DNA of 64,000 nucleotides from Nocardioides luteus (lineage in GTDB: Bacteria; Actinomycetota; Actinomycetes; Propionibacteriales; Nocardioidaceae), in the NCBI RefSeq assembly GCF_000960475.2, contig NZ_JZDQ02000002.1, positions 1 through 64,000 on the forward strand, written 5' to 3'. Below the pieces are notes generated by a model, which had not been told where the DNA came from, did not search any database, and saw nothing but the letters and a program-made list of their open reading frames with translations. This document shows positions 59,827 to 64,000 of the stretch, piece after piece (within the stretch, counting starts at the first letter, position 1; each line of letters opens with the position of its first letter). Both the position numbers and the translations under genes were made by a program.

Positions 59827-61299
59827 ATGTCGGGGTGTCCGGACCGGATCTTGGGTCGCTACGCGGTTCAGCGACGGATCGGGGCGGGCGCGTTCGCCAC
59901 CGTGTGGATGGCCTTCGACGACCAGCTGGATTCGCCGGTCGCGGTGAAGGTGCTCGCCGAGAACTGGAGCGGCGACGACCACGTCCGGCGCCGCTTCCTC
60001 GACGAGGGCCGGATGCTGCGCAGGGTGGAGTCGCCCCACGTGGTCACGGTGTACGACGCCGGGGAGCTCGACGACGGCCGGCCCTATCTGGTGATGACCT
60101 ACGCCGACCAGGGCACGCTCGCCGACCGGATCGGCACCGAGCCGATGTCGATGGCGCAGGTTTTCGACGTGGTGCGCCAGGTCGGCCTCGGGCTGCAGAC
60201 CCTGCACGACCGCTCGGTGCTGCACCGCGACGTCAAACCGGCCAACGTGCTGTTCCGGACGGTCGACGGCCAGGTGCACGCGATGGTGGCCGACCTGGGT
60301 CTCGGGAAGTCGCTGGACGTCTCGTCGCGGCTCACCCTGATCGCCGGCACACCGACGTACGTCGCGCCCGAGCAGGCGCGCGGCGAGTCGCTCGACGCCC
60401 GCGCCGACCAGTACTCCCTCGCGGCGATCACCTATCTGCTGCTCACCGGCCGGCCGCCGTATCGGCACGCCTCGCTGGCCGCCGCGTCCGATCCCGGCCC
60501 GCTGCCACCGCTGTCGAGCGAGCACCATCCGGTCCCCGCTGCCGTCGCCGCCGTCGTCACCCGGGGCCTGGCCGTGGATCGCGACCAGCGCTACCCCGAC
60601 GTCAAGGCGTACGTCACGGCGCTGGCCGACGCCCTGGGCGAGACGACCGGCGGCACAACGACCATGCGGCGACCACCGGACGTGATCCAGGAGGACGTGC
60701 GTCCGAGCCTCCCCACCGCGGTCGACGAGGCGCCGACCGAGCCGACCGCCGCGCGCCCGCGTCGCTCGCGTCGACGCCGGTGGTTGCTGGCCGGGCTGGT
60801 CGCCCTGGTGGCCGGCGCCGGTGCAGGTTACGGCGCGGCCCGGCTCGCGCCGGAGGACAGCACGTGGGCAGATGTGTCCGACGAGACCGGGTCCCTCAGC
60901 GTCAGCATCCCCTCGGAATGGAACCGGGCCGCCGCCGTCGACGGCTGGGTTCCGCCGACCGAGAAGCGGGACCACCCGGCCCTGTCGGTCGGCACCTCGG
61001 CCGGCTGGGCGTCCGAGCCGGACGGCCAGGGCGTCTTCCTCGGCATCCTCGCCGGCACCGAGCTACCGGACCAGATGCCCCAGCACCCCGAGTGCGGCCC
61101 GCCTCGGGATCCCGTGACCGACAGCACCGACGACGGCGACGTCATCACGGTGCTCTATCCCGACTGCGGCGACGGGGTCACCGTCGAACGGGCGGTCCAG
61201 GTCGCCGACAACCAGCTGCTGTGGGTGCAGGTGCGAAGCCACGACACCGCCACCGCCAACCGGGTCCTCGACGGCGTCGAGACCCACGGCTTCCACTAG
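59827..61299 (+). CDS. PknB-like Ser/Thr protein kinase, membrane-anchored
   Basis: 490 aa. Kinase domain (about 8-265): GAGAFATVW, Lys in VAVKVLAENW, HRDVKPANVLF catalytic loop, DLG (in ADLGLGK) in place of DFG, and TPTYVAPEQARGE. A Pro/Thr-rich juxtamembrane stretch and basic RRSRRRRW lead into one transmembrane helix (about 318-340). The extracytoplasmic domain (about 345-490) has Cys pairs (HPECGPP, YPDCGDG). It is divergent from an ECF sigma gene. The ATG lies in a CATAAT -10-like stretch, so the start is uncertain. Confidence 0.85.
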   Translation: MSGCPDRILGRYAVQRRIGAGAFATVWMAFDDQLDSPVAVKVLAENWSGDDHVRRRFLDEGRMLRRVESPHVVTVYDAGELDDGRPYLVMTYADQGTLADRIGTEPMSMAQVFDVVRQVGLGLQTLHDRSVLHRDVKPANVLFRTVDGQVHAMVADLGLGKSLDVSSRLTLIAGTPTYVAPEQARGESLDARADQYSLAAITYLLLTGRPPYRHASLAAASDPGPLPPLSSEHHPVPAAVAAVVTRGLAVDRDQRYPDVKAYVTALADALGETTGGTTTMRRPPDVIQEDVRPSLPTAVDEAPTEPTAARPRRSRRRRWLLAGLVALVAGAGAGYGAARLAPEDSTWADVSDETGSLSVSIPSEWNRAAAVDGWVPPTEKRDHPALSVGTSAGWASEPDGQGVFLGILAGTELPDQMPQHPECGPPRDPVTDSTDDGDVITVLYPDCGDGVTVERAVQVADNQLLWVQVRSHDTATANRVLDGVETHGFH

Positions 61300-61311
61300 A
61301 TCTTCCACTAG
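61290..61311. repeat. 12-bp tandem duplication carrying two convergent stop codons
   Basis: CTTCCACTAG occurs at 61290-61299 and 61302-61311. The first copy supplies the TAG of the kinase (61297-61299). The second supplies the TAG of the convergent gene (61308-61310 on the minus strand). Confidence 0.75.
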
Positions 61312-61949
61312 GTCCTGACAGCAGGGACGATCCGGTCGAAGAGGTCGTTCATGCCGTCGCGGTCGGCACGCCTGCCCACCAGGGCGATCCAGGCGTAGGC
61401 GGCCTCGGAGTCCTCGGAGTCCTCCTTGGCGAGATAGGCCTCCATCGTGACTCGCCGATAGCCGTCGCTGACGTACTCCGCGACGAACGAGGTGTCCGTC
61501 CTCGACAGGACCTCGAGACCCTTCACGTTCTCGGAGGAACGGAGCGCGTCCAGTCGGGCGTCGACCGCGCGGTCGACGGGCTGGTACTGGTTCCCGATGA
61601 GCCGGACCCGGAGGAAGTAGGTGTTCACGACGTTGCCGGGCGGCGGGTACCAGCGCCACTCGCCCGCGCTCGGGACGCTGCGATCCCATCCCCGCGGGAC
61701 CGGCAAAGTGAGATCGAAGGGCGCCGCGCCCACCGTCGCCCGGTGCAGCGGCAGGTCCGGCTTCAACGCCGGCCGGTCCGAGTCGGGCAGCACCACGACC
61801 GGGTCGACCGGGTAGCTCGGCGACACCGCGGCGACCGGCTCCGGACCCGAGAACGAGGTGGTCCCGGCGTCGTCCGTGGAGACGAGATAGCCGCCGGCCC
61901 CGCCGACCGCCGCAAGCGCGAGCAGCAGGCCGATCCTGACCAGTCTCAT
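61308..61949 (-). CDS. Signal-peptide or membrane-anchored exported protein
   Basis: 213 aa. N-terminal hydrophobic segment MRLVRIGLLLALAAVGGAGGYLV, then a Pro/Ser linker (to about 60) and an exported domain with FDLTLPVPRGWDRSVP, NVVNTYFLRVRLIGNQYQPVDRAVDARL and SFVAEYVSDGYRRVTMEAYL. The C-terminal part resembles the extracytoplasmic part of the kinase encoded opposite, and of PknB-type sensors (a DUF with an NTF2-like look), but I cannot name it. It follows the acyltransferase gene by 26 bp in the same operon. Confidence 0.65.
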   Translation of the reverse strand: MRLVRIGLLLALAAVGGAGGYLVSTDDAGTTSFSGPEPVAAVSPSYPVDPVVVLPDSDRPALKPDLPLHRATVGAAPFDLTLPVPRGWDRSVPSAGEWRWYPPPGNVVNTYFLRVRLIGNQYQPVDRAVDARLDALRSSENVKGLEVLSRTDTSFVAEYVSDGYRRVTMEAYLAKEDSEDSEAAYAWIALVGRRADRDGMNDLFDRIVPAVRT

Positions 61950-61975
61950 GCCGGAATGGTAATCGTCGTGCCGCG

Positions 61976-63811
61976 TCATCGCCGGACGAGGGAGGCGATC
62001 GCGTCCTCGACCACGCGGGCGAACGCGCGCCCGCCCTGGGGACCCGGGTGGATGCCGTCGCTGGCGAAGTCCGTGACCTCGGACGCGGCTGCGTCCCAGT
62101 CGGCCACGGCGACCGACCGCTGGTCGTCCGGCAGCCCCCGCAGCTTGGCGTTGACCGACGGGACCCAGTCGCGGCGCGCGTGTGCGGTGACGAAGACGAA
62201 CACGTGTCCTGGCCCGGCCGCCTCGACGACCTCGTGGATGATGTCGCTGTTGAAGTCGCCGTTCGTGCCGAGCGCGATCACCACGACCGGCCGCAGCACG
62301 CCCGACGTACGCAGCCGCCGGACGACGTCCGGGGCGTTCCACATCTGCTCGCCGATCTCGGCCCGGATGTCGATGCCCGGCAGCGCAGCGAGCAGGCCCT
62401 TCGCGCTCGCCAGCGTGACCGAGTCGCCGATCATCGTGGTCTGCTTCCCGAGCGGGCGTCGTGGGTTGACGGACGCTCCCGGCATGTCGGGTGTCGGTCG
62501 CACCTCCGCGGCGGCTCCGATGGCGTCCTGTCCGGCCTCGACGTACGACTCGGCCGAGGTCGTGGCCGGCGACCGGACGATGCCCCCGGCCGCGGCCCAC
62601 ACCGTGATCGCCACGACGACCATCCCGGCGACCGGGACGAATCCGCCCGACCGCAGATGCGCGGCGAACCGCTTCGCACAGCCCAGGAGACCCAGCCGCT
62701 GGACCGGGCGCTCGACGTACGTCCAGCTCAGCGCCGCGAGCCCCAGCGAGAGTCCGACCACGAGCACTGCCCGGACGCCCTCCGGGACGGGAGCACCGGT
62801 CGCGAGCAGGACGATCAGTGGCCAGTGCCACAGGTAGATCGCATAGCTGCGCCGGCCCACCCACACCAGCGGGCGGGACCCGAGCACCGGGGCGACCTGT
62901 CCGGGCACCGCGGCCGAGACGACGGCGATCGCGGCGGCCAGGTCGACGAGGACGATCCCTCCGCGATAGGCGAACGTCGAGGTCTCGCCGATCAGGACCA
63001 TGCCGAGCACGCACACCGCGAGCGTCGAGACGACGACGAGCCGGTGCGCCTTGTCCCGCCCGTCCATGGGCGCGGCGAGCCAGCGAGCGGCCCACGCGCC
63101 GGGGCTCAGCGACACCAGCGCGGCGACAGCGCCGATCAGCAGCGAGAATCCGTGCGTGTCGGTGCCGAAGTAGAGCCGGCTCGGGTCCTCCCCGGGGACG
63201 AACGTGACGGCCATGGCGACCGCGCTCGCCGCAGCGAGCACGGCAGTCGCTCCGGCGGCGGCCCGCGCGCTCCCGGCGAGGAGCACGATCGCGATCAACA
63301 GCGGCGGCCACACCAGGTAGAACTGCTCCTCGACCGCGAGCGACCACAGGTGCTGGAGCACCGGCGGCTCGGTGCGCTCGAAGTACGACAGCCCCGCGCC
63401 GGCCTGGTACCAGTTGCTGGTGTAGGTCAGCGCGGCCATCAGCTGCGGGCGGAGCCGGACCGCCGCCGGGCCGCCGACGATGCCCGTCGCCGCGGCCACC
63501 ACCACGAGCATCATGCCGAGCGCGGGAAGCAGCCGGAGCGTACGCCGCCACCAGAACCGGGCGAGCCCGAGACCCTTTCCGGAGGCGATCCGCTGCGCCA
63601 GGCCGCGCGTGATCAGGTAGCCGCTGAGCACGAAGAAGAGATCGACCCCGAGGAACCCGCCCGGCAGCGCATCGGGGAACAGGTGGTAGACGACGACCGC
63701 CGTCACCGCGATCGCGCGAATCCCGTCGAGCGCGTCGATCCGACCCTCAACCGCCGCCGCCGAGCCGCCTCGGGCGACCTCGGCGGCGACCCCTCCCCTG
63801 CGTGCCAACAT
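61976..63811 (-). CDS. OafA/YrhL-type acyltransferase with SGNH domain
   Basis: 611 aa from ATG 63811, preceded by GGAGGAGAGG. Acyltransferase-3 membrane domain (about 25-370) begins RIDALDGIRAIAVTAVVVYHL and includes FLGVDLFFVLSGYLIT and LWSLAVEEQFYLVWPPLL. A C-terminal SGNH esterase/transferase domain (about 435-610) has the Ser in TTMIGDSVTLAS, GTNGDF and the DGIHPG His. Such proteins O-acylate surface polysaccharides or peptidoglycan outside the membrane. The target glycan is unknown. Confidence 0.86.
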   Translation of the reverse strand: MLARRGGVAAEVARGGSAAAVEGRIDALDGIRAIAVTAVVVYHLFPDALPGGFLGVDLFFVLSGYLITRGLAQRIASGKGLGLARFWWRRTLRLLPALGMMLVVVAAATGIVGGPAAVRLRPQLMAALTYTSNWYQAGAGLSYFERTEPPVLQHLWSLAVEEQFYLVWPPLLIAIVLLAGSARAAAGATAVLAAASAVAMAVTFVPGEDPSRLYFGTDTHGFSLLIGAVAALVSLSPGAWAARWLAAPMDGRDKAHRLVVVSTLAVCVLGMVLIGETSTFAYRGGIVLVDLAAAIAVVSAAVPGQVAPVLGSRPLVWVGRRSYAIYLWHWPLIVLLATGAPVPEGVRAVLVVGLSLGLAALSWTYVERPVQRLGLLGCAKRFAAHLRSGGFVPVAGMVVVAITVWAAAGGIVRSPATTSAESYVEAGQDAIGAAAEVRPTPDMPGASVNPRRPLGKQTTMIGDSVTLASAKGLLAALPGIDIRAEIGEQMWNAPDVVRRLRTSGVLRPVVVIALGTNGDFNSDIIHEVVEAAGPGHVFVFVTAHARRDWVPSVNAKLRGLPDDQRSVAVADWDAAASEVTDFASDGIHPGPQGGRAFARVVEDAIASLVRR

Positions 63812-63930
63812 GCCTCTCCTCCACATCAAACGTTGCGGCCGGCTGATGCCGGCTCGTTCCGTTCGATGCGTCGAGTGGCAGAGAAGTTGTCGCGGAGAGG
63901 TTTCGACTTCGGATCACGTCGACTCACCGT

Positions 63931-63955
63931 GCCCGCCGCGGTTCGCACGGCGGGC
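63931..63955. terminator. Possible terminator of the gene entering at the window end
   Basis: GCCCGCCG/CGGCGGGC stem with a 9-nt loop lies 17 bp beyond the stop of the minus-strand reading frame that enters from the right. The remaining 63812-63930 stretch is a promoter-sized gap before the acyltransferase gene. Confidence 0.5.
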
Positions 63956-63971
63956 GCGGTGGGCCATGGGG

Positions 63972-64000
63972 TCAGGCGTCGACGAGCTCCCGGGAGCTGG
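63972..64000 (-). CDS. 3' end of a gene cut by the window edge
   Basis: A minus-strand frame ends ...SSRELVDA-stop at 63972, followed by a hairpin. Only nine codons are visible, so no function can be given and the coding call itself is tentative. Confidence 0.35.

Noticed and set aside
59820..62837. A 1005-codon plus-strand frame
   Set aside because: It crosses the kinase gene out of frame and then the complement of the exported protein and acyltransferase genes; its composition is the Arg/Gly/Pro-rich type of GC-rich shadow frames.

Overview
The window is GC-rich, densely packed actinobacterial DNA. Short ATGA/GTGA overlaps and GTG/TTG starts are frequent, and several family assignments are typical of Actinomycetota: a tRNA adenosine deaminase-associated protein, a Xi-class thiol transferase in a lineage that uses mycothiol, and PxKF- and GH64-type secreted proteins. 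A Nocardioides-like member of the Propionibacteriales is my best guess; no rRNA or other phylogenetic marker confirms it. There is one tRNA, and I see no insertion sequence, prophage, CRISPR array or origin.

Region by region: 28-3436 encodes a branched-chain 2-oxoacid dehydrogenase (E1alpha, E1beta, E2). 3655-7904 holds membrane proteins, a glutathionyl/mycothiolyl-hydroquinone reductase, a VTT-type membrane protein with a CDP-alcohol phosphatidyltransferase, and a zinc-ribbon metallopeptidase. 7912-15372 is the poorly understood transglutaminase / permuted ATP-grasp + Alpha-E / transglutaminase-DUF2126 system, with an unrelated small gene inserted. 15874-19505 has a secreted Pro-Asp repeat protein, an aminotransferase, a dimethylarginine dimethylaminohydrolase-like enzyme and a divergent GntR regulator. 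19594-25780 is mainly housekeeping: LMW phosphatase, fructosamine kinase family, tRNA-Ser(CGA), tadA, upp, thpR and a VIT-family transporter. 25822-31466 has an amidohydrolase, an ArsR/SRPBCC pair and a three-gene operon (M24 ectoine-hydrolase-like, PLP aminotransferase, M20 hydrolase) that looks like a variant ectoine or N-acyl-diamino-acid catabolic unit. 31615-39956 has a secreted Ig-like protein, acyl-CoA dehydrogenase, an MFS exporter, a lipoprotein, a sirtuin, a GH64 glucanase and small membrane proteins.

The most striking region is 39982-51958. It carries a complete indole-3-acetic acid (auxin) catabolism-type gene set: iacA-like flavin monooxygenase, iacB, Rieske dioxygenase iacCD, SDR iacE, ferredoxin reductase iacF, flavin reductase iacG, amidase iacH, a SnoaL-like protein and an MHS transporter. 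A soluble double-PAS histidine kinase and a FixJ/NarL-type response regulator are embedded in it. Four intergenic regions of this cluster share the 16-bp motif GTAGGGGAWWYCYTCA, the probable response-regulator box. Two of these copies sit in a conserved block of about 46 bp, 10.45 kb apart. This defines a regulon from the sequence alone.

51972-57381 is a DesK/DesR-like sensor/regulator operon with a DUF1023 hydrolase, a DrrAB-type ABC exporter and an acyl-lipid desaturase. 57505-63811 holds a small membrane protein, a divergent SRPBCC/HxlR pair, a divergent ECF sigma factor / Ser-Thr kinase pair, and an OafA-type acyltransferase with a lipoprotein-like neighbour.
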